From NCBI RefSeq assembly GCF_900188205.1, contig NZ_FZOH01000003.1, positions 518,539 through 582,538 of the forward strand: a DNA stretch of 64,000 bases. The letters run 5' to 3'. The notes beneath the pieces are model-generated. The model ran no database searches. It saw only the letters and a program-made list of their open reading frames with translations, and was not told the DNA's origin. Origin of the DNA: Geodermatophilus saharensis (GTDB lineage: Bacteria > Actinomycetota > Actinomycetes > Mycobacteriales > Geodermatophilaceae). The position numbers and the translations under genes were made by a program. Below, piece by piece: positions 8,451-17,174 of this stretch (the stretch's first letter is position 1; every line of letters begins with the position of its first letter).

Positions 8451-10100
8451 GTGCCACCAGCAGCCGCGGCGGGCACGCTCGACGCCGCCTCCGGCGCACC
8501 CGAGCGCTCCGGTCGGGCCAAGCGGGGGTGGCCGGCGTGGCGGGAGCTGGCCGGGCGCACGCTGCTGGCCGCCGCCGGCGGGGTCGCGGCGCTGCTGGCC
8601 TTCCCCGGGTACGCGCTGCTGCCGCTGGCGGTGCTCGCCCCCGCGGCGCTCGCGCTGGCCGTGCACGGGCAGCGCGCCCGGGTCGGCGCCTGGCTGGGCC
8701 TGGTGTGCGGGCTGGCGTTCTTCGTCCCCCTGCTGTCCTGGACGGGCGTCTACGTCGGCGCCTTCCCCTGGCTGGCGCTGGCCGTCTCCCAGGCGCTGTT
8801 CGTCGCCGTCCTGGGCGCGGCGACGGCGGCGGTGTCCCGGCTGCGCTGGTGGCCGCTGTGGACCGCGGCGCTGTGGGTGGCCGACGAGGCGCTGCGCGGC
8901 CGCGTGCCGCTGGGCGGGTTCCCCTGGGGCCGGCTGGGCACCAGCCAGACCGACGGGCCGCTGCTCGCCCTGGCCGCCTACGGCGGGGTGCCGCTGGTCT
9001 CCTTCGCGGTGGCGCTGACCGGCACGCTGCTGGCCGCCGCGGTGCTGGCCCTGGCCCGGTCCCGCACCACCACCGCCACCGCCGCCGGGGGCCGCCGGCC
9101 CGCCCGGCGGGCGGCGGCCGCGGCGCTGGCGGGCGCGGCGGCGGTCCCCCTGCTGGGGGCGGCCGCGTGGCTGCCGCTGCCCGGCCCCTCGCTCACCGAC
9201 GGCGGCCCGACCCGCACCGTGGCGGTGATCCAGGGCGACGTGCCCGAGGCCGGGCTGGAGTTCAACGCCCGCCGCCGGGCGGTGCTGGACAACCACGTGC
9301 AGCGCACCCTGGAGCTGGCCGAGGCGGTCGCCGCCGGTGAGCGGGCGCAGCCGGACCTGGTCGTCTGGCCGGAGAACAGCTCCGACATCGATCCCTACAC
9401 CAACGCCGACGCCGCGGCGCAGATCAGCCGCGCCGCCGCGGCGATCGGCGCGCCGCTGCTGGTCGGTGCGGTGGTGGAGGGGCCGGGGGAGTACCTGTCC
9501 AACACCGGGATCGTGTGGGACCCGCGGACCGGGCCGGGTGCGACCTACGTCAAGCGCCACCCGGTGCCGCTGGCCGAGTACGTGCCCGCCCGCGCCTTCT
9601 TCCGCTTCTTCAGCGACAAGGTCGACCTCGTCCGCCGCGACTTCACCTCCGGCACCGAGGTCGGGGTGCTGGAGATGGGCGGCGCGCGGGTCGGTGACGT
9701 CATCTGTTTCGAGGTGGTCTACGACTCCCTCGTCGCCGACACCGTGGAGGCCGGCGCCGGCATGCTCGTGGTCCAGACCAACAACGCCACCTTCGGCTAC
9801 ACCGACGAGAGCGAGCAGCAACTGGCCGCCAGCCGGCTGCGGGCCGTGGAGTTCGGCCGCACCGTCGTCGTGGCCGCCACCAGCGGCATCTCCGCGGTCG
9901 TGGCCCCCGACGGCTCCCTGGTCCGCCGCTCGGAGCTGTTCACCCCGGCGGTGTTCGTCGAGGAGGTCGCCCAGCGCGACTCCACCACCGTCGCCGCGCG
10001 CCTCGGCGCCGCTCCGGAGTGGGCGCTGAGCGCGCTCGGCGCCGCCGCGGTGCTCGCCGTCGCCGTCCCCGCGCTGCGCACCCGCCGGAGCGGCCGGTGA
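8451..10100 (+). CDS. lnt: Apolipoprotein N-acyltransferase
   Basis: A 549-residue membrane enzyme that N-acylates the diacylglyceryl-cysteine of lipoproteins at the outer face of the cell membrane. Several membrane segments occupy residues about 35-240, followed by the nitrilase-like domain. The expected catalytic triad is visible: Glu308 in VVWPENSS, Lys368 in VKRHPVP and Cys419 in VICFEVVYD; a last hydrophobic helix is at the C-terminus. GTG 8451 has a GGGAGGG ribosome site; the frame is open upstream to 8286, but that stretch is low-complexity Arg/Pro/Ala. It overlaps the ppm1 start by GTGA. Confidence 0.93.
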   Translation: MPPAAAAGTLDAASGAPERSGRAKRGWPAWRELAGRTLLAAAGGVAALLAFPGYALLPLAVLAPAALALAVHGQRARVGAWLGLVCGLAFFVPLLSWTGVYVGAFPWLALAVSQALFVAVLGAATAAVSRLRWWPLWTAALWVADEALRGRVPLGGFPWGRLGTSQTDGPLLALAAYGGVPLVSFAVALTGTLLAAAVLALARSRTTTATAAGGRRPARRAAAAALAGAAAVPLLGAAAWLPLPGPSLTDGGPTRTVAVIQGDVPEAGLEFNARRRAVLDNHVQRTLELAEAVAAGERAQPDLVVWPENSSDIDPYTNADAAAQISRAAAAIGAPLLVGAVVEGPGEYLSNTGIVWDPRTGPGATYVKRHPVPLAEYVPARAFFRFFSDKVDLVRRDFTSGTEVGVLEMGGARVGDVICFEVVYDSLVADTVEAGAGMLVVQTNNATFGYTDESEQQLAASRLRAVEFGRTVVVAATSGISAVVAPDGSLVRRSELFTPAVFVEEVAQRDSTTVAARLGAAPEWALSALGAAAVLAVAVPALRTRRSGR

Positions 10101-10891
10101 GCGCCGCGCCGCGGGTCCTCGTCGTCATCCCCACCTACGACGAGGTGGAGAACCTCGAGGCCGTCGTGGACCGGCTGCACGACGCCGTCCCCACCGCCCA
10201 CGCCCTGGTCGTCGACGACGGCTCACCCGACGGCACCGGCGAGCTCGCCGAGAAGCTGGCGGCCGAGGACGCCCGGGTGCACGTGCTGCGGCGCACGGAG
10301 AAGTCCGGGCTGGGCCCGGCCTACGTCGCCGGGTTCCGCTGGGGCCGCGCGCACGGCTACGACGTGCTGGTCGAGATGGACGCCGACGGCTCCCACCGCC
10401 CCGAGCAGCTGCCGCAGCTGCTGGCCGCACTGGAGGACGCCGACCTGGTGCTGGGCTCGCGCTGGGTGCCCGGCGGGCGGGTCGAGGACTGGCCGCGCCG
10501 GCGGCTGCTGCTGTCGCGGGTGGGCAACCTCTACACCCGCTGGGCGCTGCGGCTGCCGCTGGCCGACGCCACCGGCGGGTTCCGCGCGGTGCGGGGGGAG
10601 CTGGTCGACCGGCTGCCCTTCGAGGAGGTGGCCAGCCAGGGCTACTGCTTCCAGGTCGACTGGGCCTGGCGGGCGGTGCGGGCCGGGGCGCGGGTGACCG
10701 AGGTGCCGATCACCTTCAGCGAACGCGAGTTCGGGCGGAGCAAGATGACCGCCTCGATCGTTGAAGAGGCGTTGGTACGGGTCACGTGGTGGGGCCTGCA
10801 GGACCGGCTGGCCGACCGGCTGCCGGGACGGGTCCGCCGCGCCGTGCCGGGACGGGTCCGCGACGGCGGGCGGTCCAGCGAGGCCCGGTAG
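10097..10891 (+). CDS. ppm1: Polyprenol monophosphomannose synthase
   Basis: A 264-residue GT2-family glycosyltransferase that makes polyprenyl-phosphate-mannose from GDP-mannose. Seen in order: VVIPTYDEVENL, the VVDDGSPDGTG nucleotide site, the DXD-containing EMDADGSH, and the acceptor block TGGFRAV with GYCFQVDWAWR. The start overlaps the lnt stop (GTGA), so the two are translationally coupled. In mycobacteria the same pair is either fused in one Ppm1 protein or encoded as two interacting proteins, so the present two-gene form fits a membrane complex of Lnt and the synthase supplying mannose for lipoglycans and protein mannosylation. Confidence 0.92.
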   Translation: MSAAPRVLVVIPTYDEVENLEAVVDRLHDAVPTAHALVVDDGSPDGTGELAEKLAAEDARVHVLRRTEKSGLGPAYVAGFRWGRAHGYDVLVEMDADGSHRPEQLPQLLAALEDADLVLGSRWVPGGRVEDWPRRRLLLSRVGNLYTRWALRLPLADATGGFRAVRGELVDRLPFEEVASQGYCFQVDWAWRAVRAGARVTEVPITFSEREFGRSKMTASIVEEALVRVTWWGLQDRLADRLPGRVRRAVPGRVRDGGRSSEAR

Positions 10892-10935
10892 GCGGGCCCG
10901 GGCCGCCCGCGCAGCGGGCCGGGGAGAGACACACC

Positions 10936-11448
10936 GTGGGACGAGCCGCAGGACGCCGGGTCCGGCTGCTGGCGGGGTTGTGGGCCCTCGCCGAGATCGC
11001 CGTCTTCGTACTGGTCGCGGGCTGGATCGGGGTGGGCGCGACGGTGCTGGCCGCGCTGGCCACCACCGTGCTGGGCTGGGCGCTGCTCGCCCGCCAAGGT
11101 GGCCGGGCGCTGGGCGAGCTGGCGCAGCGCGCCCGGGAGCACCGGCCGCCGGGACGGGCGGCCTCCGACGCCGGGCTGGTGGCCGTCGGCGGAGTGCTGA
11201 TGGTGCTGCCGGGCTTCCTCGGTGACCTGGTCGGGCTGCTGTGCCTGCTGCCGGTCACCCGCCCGCTGGTGCGCGCCGCCGTCGGCCGCGGGATCGCCGC
11301 GCGGCTGGGGCTGGTCCCCGCCGGGCCGGTGCGGGTGCGCAGCGCCCGTGTACCCGGCGCCACCATCCCGCGCCCGTCGGGCGCCACCCGGGTGATCGAG
11401 GGCGAGGTCGCCGGCGACGTCGTCGACACCGGCCCCCGCAGCACCTGA
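10936..11448 (+). CDS. fxsA: FxsA family membrane protein
   Basis: A 170-residue protein with hydrophobic segments at about residues 12-55 and 80-110 and a VGGVLMVLPGFLGDLVGLLCLLP block, characteristic of FxsA-type cytoplasmic membrane proteins. In E. coli the family name comes from suppression of F-exclusion of phage T7; the molecular role is not known to me. The C-terminal 45 residues are charged and cytosolic. GTG 10936 follows a GGGGAGAG ribosome site and lies 44 bp after ppm1; co-transcription is likely. A strong hairpin terminator follows. Confidence 0.83.
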   Translation: MGRAAGRRVRLLAGLWALAEIAVFVLVAGWIGVGATVLAALATTVLGWALLARQGGRALGELAQRAREHRPPGRAASDAGLVAVGGVLMVLPGFLGDLVGLLCLLPVTRPLVRAAVGRGIAARLGLVPAGPVRVRSARVPGATIPRPSGATRVIEGEVAGDVVDTGPRST

Positions 11449-11477
11449 CGGGTCGCCCGGGAACCCACCGGTCCCCG

Positions 11478-11525
11478 GACGCGGAACGGCCCCGGTGGGG
11501 TGTCCCACCGGGGCCGTTCCGCGTC
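11478..11525. terminator. Bidirectional hairpin terminator, fxsA / rbpA
   Basis: Two perfect 22-base arms (from GACGCGGAAC to its complement) flank a GTGT loop between the convergent fxsA and rbpA genes. The stem carries the GGAACGGCC word that recurs in the dispersed stem-loops described elsewhere in this window. No U-tract follows, as is common in high-GC actinobacteria. Confidence 0.85.
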
Positions 11526-11553
11526 GTACGAAGGTCGTGCAGGGGATCCGTGG

Positions 11554-11898
11554 TCAGCTGGCGCGGGTCCGCCGGCCGCGCAGCACCTCGAGGCGCTCGG
11601 CCAGGACCTCCTCGAGGTCCTCCACCGAGCGGCGCTCCAGCAGCATGTCCCAGTGGGTCCGCGGCGGCTTGACCTTCTTGGGAGCCGGCTCGGCGCCGCC
11701 GACCAGCTTGGCCGCCGCCCCGTCGAACTTGCACTCCCAGGTGTCGGGCACCTCGGCGTCGTCGGCGAAGGGAACGGTGAACTGGTGGCCCGAGGGGCAC
11801 TTGTACTCGACGTACTGACGCTCGATCGGAGCGGTGTTCCGCTCGGTCTCGTAGCTGACGCTGCCCAGTCGGCTGCCCCGCAGGGAACGCTCGCCCAT
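11554..11898 (-). CDS. rbpA: RNA polymerase-binding protein RbpA
   Basis: A 114-residue actinobacterial transcription factor that binds the principal sigma factor and RNA polymerase and stabilises open complexes. MGERSLRGSRLGSVSYETERN is the conserved N-terminal tail, followed by the small RbpA core domain (YKCPSGHQF to WECKFDG), then VKPPRTHWDMLLERRS, the basic linker and sigma-interaction helix. One Cys/His pair (CPSGH) plus a second Cys recall the zinc site of Streptomyces RbpA, though not all ligands are obvious. ATG 11898 starts at the family N-terminus. A SigR-like promoter lies about 90 bp upstream. Confidence 0.95.
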   Translation of the reverse strand: MGERSLRGSRLGSVSYETERNTAPIERQYVEYKCPSGHQFTVPFADDAEVPDTWECKFDGAAAKLVGGAEPAPKKVKPPRTHWDMLLERRSVEDLEEVLAERLEVLRGRRTRAS

Positions 11899-11985
11899 GG
11901 CACACCGTCCTCTCGTGCTGGTGGTGTCGGTCAGGTGTCCTCGTCGCAGCAGGCAGTACCCACCGCGCGGGGAGTCAAGGAGACC

Positions 11986-12011
11986 AACGACGGATTTCGC
12001 GGAGAGATTCC
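11986..12011 (-). promoter_or_regulatory. SigR/SigH-type promoter of rbpA
   Basis: On the minus strand GGAAT (12011-12007) is followed by exactly 18 bases and GTT (11988-11986), matching the GGAAT-N18-GTT consensus of the oxidative/thiol-stress sigma factor SigR. The site is about 88 bp upstream of the rbpA start. In Streptomyces coelicolor rbpA is a SigR target, which supports the assignment. The remaining bases between rbpA and tdk hold nothing I recognise. Confidence 0.65.
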
Positions 12012-12098
12012 GCTGAGTCGGTTCCCCATCATCGCATGGAGTGGTATCGGGGCGTGCAGCGACCCCCGGACTGGGGAGGGACGGCACCACGCCGAGGC

Positions 12099-12818
12099 TC
12101 AGGGCAGCTCGAGCTGCCCCGGGCCGGCCGCGGTGGGTCCCAGCTGGCCGAGCACGTGGTGCCGCCGGCACAGCACCTGGTAGTGCACCTCGGGCCCGGG
12201 GGTGGGGTCGGCCTCCGGCACCGGGGTGGGGGCGGTGTCGGCGACGACGACCGTGGCGCCCTCGCGCACCATCTGCCCGTCGACGACGCGGGCGTTGAGC
12301 AGCCCGGGCGCGCCGCACCAGCACAGCACCTCCACCTGGATGCGCTGCACGTCGTCGGCGACCTCCAGCAGCCGCTGGGTGCCCGGGAACAGCCGGGTGC
12401 GGAAGTCGGTGGTCAGGCCGAAGGCGTAGACGTCGACGTGCGAGGCGTCGACGAGCTCGGCGAGCTGGTCGACCTGCCCGGGGGTGAGGAACTGCGCCTC
12501 GTCGACGATGAGGTAGTCCACCCGGGTGCCCTCGGCCCAGCGGCCGCGCACCAGCAGCACCAGGTCGGTGGCGGCGTCGACCTCCACCGCGTCGTGCGCC
12601 AGGCCCACCCGGGAGCTGATCTGCGGCCGGGCCGACCGGTCGCCCTGGGTCAGCAGCAGCCCCGAGCGGCCCTGCCGGCTCTGGTTGTGGTCGACCTGCA
12701 GCGCCAGCGTGGACTTGCCGCAGTCCATGGGGCCGTGGAAGAAGCGCAGGTGCGCCGGGGCGGGGGAGCGGCGGCGGTCCCCCGACGCCGGCACCGACGC
12801 CGGTGCCGGACCGCTCAC
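12099..12818 (-). CDS. tdk: Thymidine kinase
   Basis: A 239-residue type II thymidine kinase (deoxythymidine salvage, ATP + thymidine to dTMP). The P-loop GPMDCGKST is at residues about 29-37, Walker B VDEAQFL in the middle, and the zinc site is formed by CWCG and CRRHH. The first ~20 residues are Pro/Ala-rich and extra. GTG 12818 overlaps the stop of the upstream MFS gene by GTGA, so the two are translationally coupled. Confidence 0.93.
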   Translation of the reverse strand: MSGPAPASVPASGDRRRSPAPAHLRFFHGPMDCGKSTLALQVDHNQSRQGRSGLLLTQGDRSARPQISSRVGLAHDAVEVDAATDLVLLVRGRWAEGTRVDYLIVDEAQFLTPGQVDQLAELVDASHVDVYAFGLTTDFRTRLFPGTQRLLEVADDVQRIQVEVLCWCGAPGLLNARVVDGQMVREGATVVVADTAPTPVPEADPTPGPEVHYQVLCRRHHVLGQLGPTAAGPGQLELP

Positions 12819-14155
12819 AGCCGCTCGGGCGGGGTGTTGCCGGCGGCCACGACCGCCCGCCGCATCGGCAGCCGGGCCAGCAGCGCGAACCCGGCCACGA
12901 AGAACACCACCAGGCTGATGATCGCGTACCGGTAGGAGCCGGTGAGCTGGTAGGTCAGGCCGAACGCCAGCGGCCCCAGCCAGCTGGTCCCGCGGTCGCT
13001 GATCTCGTAGAAGCTGTAGTACTCCGCCTCCCGGCCGGCCGGGATGAGGTGGCTGAACAGCGACCGCGACAGCGCCTGGGTGCCGCCCTGCACCAGCCCG
13101 ATGACGGCGGCCAGCGCGTAGAACTGCGCGACCGCGCCCTCCTGCAGCCAGTACGCCGCCACCAGCACCGCCGTCCAGGCCACCAGGCAGCCCAGCACGG
13201 TGCGCTTGGCGCCGTAGCGGGCCGCCACCCGGCCCAACCCCAGCGCCCCGAAGACGGCGACCACCTGCACCATCAGGATCGCGCCGGTGAGCACCGACTG
13301 CGACAGGCCCAGCTCCTCGCTGGCGTAGGTGGCGCTCAGCGAGATCACCGTCTGCACGCCGTCGTTGAACAGCAGGTAGGCGCCCAGGAACCACAGCGTC
13401 AGCGGGAACGCCCGCATCCCCCGCAGCGTCGCCCACAGCTGACGGAACCCGCTGGTGGCCGCGCCGTGCCCGGACACCGGGGGCCGGTCGCGCAGCAGGG
13501 AGACCGTCACCAGCGTGAACAGCCCCCACCACAGGCCGGCGGTGGCCAGGCAGATGCGCACCGCCTCGCCCTCGGTCAGCCCCAGCGACCCCGCGCCCAG
13601 GAACAGCCCCAGGTGGACGGCGAGCAGCAGCGCCCCGCCGACGTAGCCGAACGCCCAGCCGCGGCTGGAGACGGCGTCGCGCTCGTCCGGGGAGGCCAGG
13701 TCGGGCAGCCAGGAGTAGTAGACGACGGTGGCCGCGCCGAAGGCGACGTTGGCCACGACGAACAGCGCCGCCCCCAGCAGGTAGCGCCCGTCGGCGACGA
13801 AGAACAGGCACGTCGCCGCCAGCGCACCCAGGCCGGCCAGCGCGCCGAGCAGCTGCCGCTTGCGCCCGGTGCGGTCGGCCACGGCGCCGGTCAGCGGCAG
13901 CACGACGACCTGCAGCACCACCGAGAACGACAGCACGTAGGAGAACCAGCTGCCCGGCGGGATCGACAGCCCGAGGAAGGGCAGCCGCCCGTCGGCGCCG
14001 GCGGCGTCCTCGGCGACGCCGGTCAGGTACGGGCCCAGGAAGACGGTGGTGACGCTGGTGTTGAACACCGACATCGCCCAGTCGTAGGAGTACCAGCCGA
14101 AGCGCTCGCGGCGCAGCGCGGGATCGGCGGGCGCTGCCTCGACGTCGGGAGTCAC
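12815..14155 (-). CDS. MFS permease, UMF1/Atg22-like
   Basis: About 446 residues with twelve predicted membrane segments. The N-terminal WYSYDWAMSVFNTSVTTVFL and the ADRTGRKRQLL loop, plus a central YYSWLPDLA, match the UMF1 family (bacterial relatives of vacuolar Atg22 permeases). Fungal relatives export amino acids, but bacterial substrates are not established. The start is uncertain: GTG 14155 is used because conserved residues begin about 15 codons later; a GTG at 14194 would add 13 residues. Coupling to tdk hints at nucleoside-related transport, which is only a guess. Confidence 0.8.
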   Translation of the reverse strand: MTPDVEAAPADPALRRERFGWYSYDWAMSVFNTSVTTVFLGPYLTGVAEDAAGADGRLPFLGLSIPPGSWFSYVLSFSVVLQVVVLPLTGAVADRTGRKRQLLGALAGLGALAATCLFFVADGRYLLGAALFVVANVAFGAATVVYYSWLPDLASPDERDAVSSRGWAFGYVGGALLLAVHLGLFLGAGSLGLTEGEAVRICLATAGLWWGLFTLVTVSLLRDRPPVSGHGAATSGFRQLWATLRGMRAFPLTLWFLGAYLLFNDGVQTVISLSATYASEELGLSQSVLTGAILMVQVVAVFGALGLGRVAARYGAKRTVLGCLVAWTAVLVAAYWLQEGAVAQFYALAAVIGLVQGGTQALSRSLFSHLIPAGREAEYYSFYEISDRGTSWLGPLAFGLTYQLTGSYRYAIISLVVFFVAGFALLARLPMRRAVVAAGNTPPERL

Positions 14156-14231
14156 CGGCGCAGGGTGCCAAACGGGGCCGGGCAACTCCAGCACCGGCCG
14201 GTCACGGAATGTCCGGCTCCGCGGTGTCGGG

Positions 14232-15119
14232 TCACGGGACGTCGTCGGGCACGATCCCGCCGGGGAAGGCCGCGACCCCCGTCGTCGGCCGGGTGGGGTC
14301 GGGCAGCAGTGGCCGGCCCGCGGCGCGCAGCGGCACCAGCCCCCGGGTGATCGCCGCGGCGATGCGCATCCGGGCCCGGTGGGCGTCCCCGACCCGGCCC
14401 ACCTCCAGGTCCTCGAGGAACACCGGCGGCCCGACGTGCACCCGCAGCACCGGGCGCCGCCGCAGCGAGCGCCCCAGGGTGCGCAGCTTGGTCACGTCGT
14501 TGGCGTAGGCGAGCACCTCCTGCGCGCCCCACTGGCTGACCGGGAGCACCGGCACCCGCACGCCCAGGGCCAGCCGCGCCATGCCGGTGCGGCCGCGCTC
14601 GGGCCACCCGTCGGGGGCCAGCCCGACCCGGCCCTCGGGATAGGCCACCACGTGTCCGCCGTGCACCAGCGCGACCTCGGTCACCCGCACCGCGTGCCGG
14701 GCCAGCGAGGTGCCGCGGTCGACCCGGATGCCGCCGGCCCGCTCCAGCAGCGGCCCGGCGACCGGGGCGCTCATGATCCCGCCGGTGGCCATGATCCGCG
14801 GCACCACGCCGAGCCGGTGCAGCGCCACCGCGATCACGAAGGGGTCGAAGTCGCCGACGTGGTTGGCGGCCAGCAGCAGCGGCCCGCGGCGCAGCTCCTC
14901 GGGGACGGCGCCGGTGACCTCGACCCGGCCGAACAGCTCGACCAGCCAGGAGCAGCGGCGCAGCAGGAACAGCCAGACCGGCCACGGCGGCGCGGCGGCG
15001 ATCGCCAGCTCCCGGGCGAACCACTCGGGGTCGTCGCGGCGCAGCACCGGCTCGAGGTGGTCCGGCAGCGGGGGCGCCGGCGGCCGCCAGGTGCGCAGCC
15101 GGTGCGCCCAGCGGCTCAC
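14232..15119 (-). CDS. Lysophospholipid/glycerophosphate acyltransferase (PlsC family)
   Basis: A 295-residue acyltransferase with the HX4D motif in NHVGDFD (about residue 92), an IRVDRG block and YPEGRVG as the third family motif. A hydrophobic stretch (WPVWLFLLRRCSWLV) would attach it to the membrane. GTG 15119 overlaps the stop of the glycerophosphodiesterase gene by GTGA, so lysolipid or glycerol-phosphate turnover and re-acylation are probably linked. The acyl acceptor cannot be determined. Confidence 0.85.
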   Translation of the reverse strand: MSRWAHRLRTWRPPAPPLPDHLEPVLRRDDPEWFARELAIAAAPPWPVWLFLLRRCSWLVELFGRVEVTGAVPEELRRGPLLLAANHVGDFDPFVIAVALHRLGVVPRIMATGGIMSAPVAGPLLERAGGIRVDRGTSLARHAVRVTEVALVHGGHVVAYPEGRVGLAPDGWPERGRTGMARLALGVRVPVLPVSQWGAQEVLAYANDVTKLRTLGRSLRRRPVLRVHVGPPVFLEDLEVGRVGDAHRARMRIAAAITRGLVPLRAAGRPLLPDPTRPTTGVAAFPGGIVPDDVP

Positions 15120-15922
15120 CGCGGCACCCACTGGCCGCGGGTCCGGAGGATCCCCTTCAGCATGGCCGGGCGGTCGGTCATGATCCCGTCGACGCCGAGG
15201 TCGAGCATCGCCGTCGTCTCCTCCGGCGTGTCCACGGTCCACACGTGCACCTGCAGGCCGCGGGCGTGCGCGGCGGAGACGAACCGCTCGTCGACCAGCG
15301 CCCGACCGCCCAGCTGCAGCGGCACCTGCGCGCACCCGGCCTGCATGCGGACCAGCCCGGCCGCCCGCGGCGAGTACGACGACAGCCGCAGCGCCGCCAC
15401 CCCGCGCGGGCCCAGCGACGTGCACACCGACGGCCCGAACAGCCGCCGGGCGGCCGCCACCCGGGCGTCGGAGAACGAGCCCAGGCAGATGCGGTCGGCC
15501 ATCCCCATCCGGCGGACCGTGCGCACCAGTGGCGCCAGCACGCCGGCGGCCTTGATGTCGAGGTTGAACCGCACGTCGGGCCAGGCGCCGAGCAGCTCCT
15601 CCAGCCGCAGCACCGGCTCGCGGCCACCGATGCGCGCCTCGGCGACCTCCGCCCACGTCAGGTGCTCGATGCGGCCGGTGCGGTCGGTGACCCGGTCCAG
15701 CGTCGGGTCGTGGAAGACGACGAGCACGCCGTCGGCGGTCACCCGGACGTCGGTCTCCAGGTAGCGGTAGCCCATCGCCACGCAGGCCTCGAAGGCCGGC
15801 ATGGTGTTCTCCAGGTGCTCGATCGCGCCGCCACGGTGGGCCATCGCCAGCGGTGTCGGCCCGTCGAGGTAGGCGAACCGGGCGGAGGGCACGGGCGACA
15901 CGCTAGCGGCGGGCCCCGACAC
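15116..15922 (-). CDS. Glycerophosphodiester phosphodiesterase
   Basis: About 268 residues with the GDPD TIM-barrel motifs: AHRGGAIEHLENTMPAF (catalytic His/Arg and metal Glu), ETDVRVTADGVLVVFHDPTLDR (metal ligands and second catalytic His), and near the end VHVWTVDTPEET with GIMTDRP. It hydrolyses glycerophosphodiesters to glycerol-3-phosphate and an alcohol. No signal peptide is obvious, so it is probably cytosolic. GTG 15922 has AAGGGG nine bases upstream; GTG 15901 and GTG 15949 are alternatives. It heads a two-gene operon with the PlsC-type gene. Confidence 0.9.
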   Translation of the reverse strand: MSGPAASVSPVPSARFAYLDGPTPLAMAHRGGAIEHLENTMPAFEACVAMGYRYLETDVRVTADGVLVVFHDPTLDRVTDRTGRIEHLTWAEVAEARIGGREPVLRLEELLGAWPDVRFNLDIKAAGVLAPLVRTVRRMGMADRICLGSFSDARVAAARRLFGPSVCTSLGPRGVAALRLSSYSPRAAGLVRMQAGCAQVPLQLGGRALVDERFVSAAHARGLQVHVWTVDTPEETTAMLDLGVDGIMTDRPAMLKGILRTRGQWVPR

Positions 15923-15998
15923 GCCGCCGAGCCCCTTCCGAGGCCTCACCCGGGCGTGTCACCCGGGACTGTCGGTGGTGCCGTCTAGCGTCCGGTCC

Positions 15999-16547
15999 GT
16001 GGCAGAACAGCAGGTCCGCGGCGCGGTCGCGCGCACGGTCCGGAAGGCGGTCAGGACGACGCAGCCCGACACGACACGGGCGACGAAGCGAGCGGTCAAG
16101 GAGCCCGCCGGGCACCCGACGGCGGATCACCCGGCGGCGGATCACCCGGCGGCGGATCACCCGGCGGCGCACCCGGCGCCGGCGCCCCGGACGGCGGGGC
16201 AGGGGAGCGGTACCGACCGCCGCTGCGGCTGGTGCAGCCGTGTCCTGCCCCAGGCGGGGTCGGTGGGCCGCCCCCGCCTCTACTGCGGGCAGGCGTGCCG
16301 GCAGCGGGCCTACGAACAGCGGTCGGCGACGGCCAAGGCCGGCCTGTCCGACGACGTCGTGCTCGTCAAGCGCGCCGACCTCGACGGCCTGCAGGACCGG
16401 CTGTTCCAGCTCCGCTGCGCCCTCGAGGACGTGCAGACCCTGCTCGGCGAGCGCCACACCAAGGCCGAGCTCGAGCGGTCCCTGGCCGACCTGCTGCACT
16501 CCACGGGCCGGCTCGACCGGCTCTGGGTCACCGAGCGCGCCGGCTGA
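15999..16547 (+). CDS. Small zinc-finger protein with a DHPAA repeat (hypothetical)
   Basis: A 182-residue protein. Residues 1-40 are basic; then a 15-bp DNA tandem repeat (three units, about 16120-16170) encodes DHPAA repeats forming a flexible linker. Residues about 78-110 hold CGWCSRVLPQ and YCGQACRQRAYEQR, a C-x2-C plus C-x3-C zinc finger of the type seen in many short actinobacterial proteins. The last 60 residues form an amphipathic helix, perhaps a coiled coil. DNA or RNA binding is plausible; function unknown. GTG 15999 begins at VAEQQVRG. Confidence 0.65.
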   Translation: MAEQQVRGAVARTVRKAVRTTQPDTTRATKRAVKEPAGHPTADHPAADHPAADHPAAHPAPAPRTAGQGSGTDRRCGWCSRVLPQAGSVGRPRLYCGQACRQRAYEQRSATAKAGLSDDVVLVKRADLDGLQDRLFQLRCALEDVQTLLGERHTKAELERSLADLLHSTGRLDRLWVTERAG

Positions 16548-16589
16548 TCCGCCCTCCGATCCGTCCCCCGGCCACCGCCGTCGTCCGGC

Positions 16590-16832
16590 TCAGTCCGGGT
16601 CCTGCGTGTCGTCGTCCTGGTCCTCGGGGTTGCCCTGGTCCTCGTTGCTGTTGTCGGGCAGGTTGTCCTGGGAGTCCTCGGACGGGTCGTCGCCGCTGTC
16701 GTTGCTGCTGTTGTCGTCGGTCGTGCCGTCGTTCTGCCCGTCCCCGGCTGCCTGGCAGGCGGTCACCGTCGCGCCGCCCCCGAACAGCGCCAGCGCGGTC
16801 AGGAGGGCAGCGAGCGGACGTCGGAGTTCCAT
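16590..16832 (-). CDS. Small acidic lipoprotein
   Basis: An 80-residue protein with a short basic N-terminus, a hydrophobic stretch and a lipobox-like VTAC, so it should be lipidated and held at the outer face of the membrane after cleavage before Cys26. The mature part is almost wholly Asp, Asn, Ser, Glu, Gln and Gly, a low-complexity, strongly negative tail that may bind cations. No domain is recognised. ATG 16832. A 29-bp perfect palindrome lies 57 bp upstream. Confidence 0.65.
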   Translation of the reverse strand: MELRRPLAALLTALALFGGGATVTACQAAGDGQNDGTTDDNSSNDSGDDPSEDSQDNLPDNSNEDQGNPEDQDDDTQDPD

Positions 16833-16888
16833 GCACCCGACCCTAAGCAGGCACCGGGCAGGCCGCCCGTCGAAGCCGCCGACACCAC

Positions 16889-16917
16889 CGCCATTGCGTC
16901 ACTGTGACGCAATGGCG
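16889..16917. promoter_or_regulatory. 29-bp perfect palindrome
   Basis: Two 14-base arms, CGCCATTGCGTCAC and GTGACGCAATGGCG, flank a single T. It lies 57 bp upstream of the acidic lipoprotein (minus strand). The length and perfection, and the AT-containing core TTGCGTCAC/GTGACGCAA, suggest a dimeric repressor operator more than a terminator; no T-run follows on either side. Confidence 0.5.
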
Positions 16918-17174
16918 AGTGACCGAGAAGGTCGGGGGGAGTGGCCGGCCACCGCCTGCGTGCCCGGTCGCGAGGCCGTCTCGGGCGATCTCGAGCCGTC
17001 GGCGCCTGGGTCGGAGCCAGCCGGCGGGTCGAGGCGGATGTCTCGACGAACAGGCGCACGGGACGAGCGGGTGCACGGGACGTGAGCGCCGGTCTGCCGG
17101 CCGTGGTCGCAGGATGCCGCCGGCGGCGTCCGTGCCGGCGTCGCCGTCCCGCGAACGCCCGGGAGCTCCGTCGG

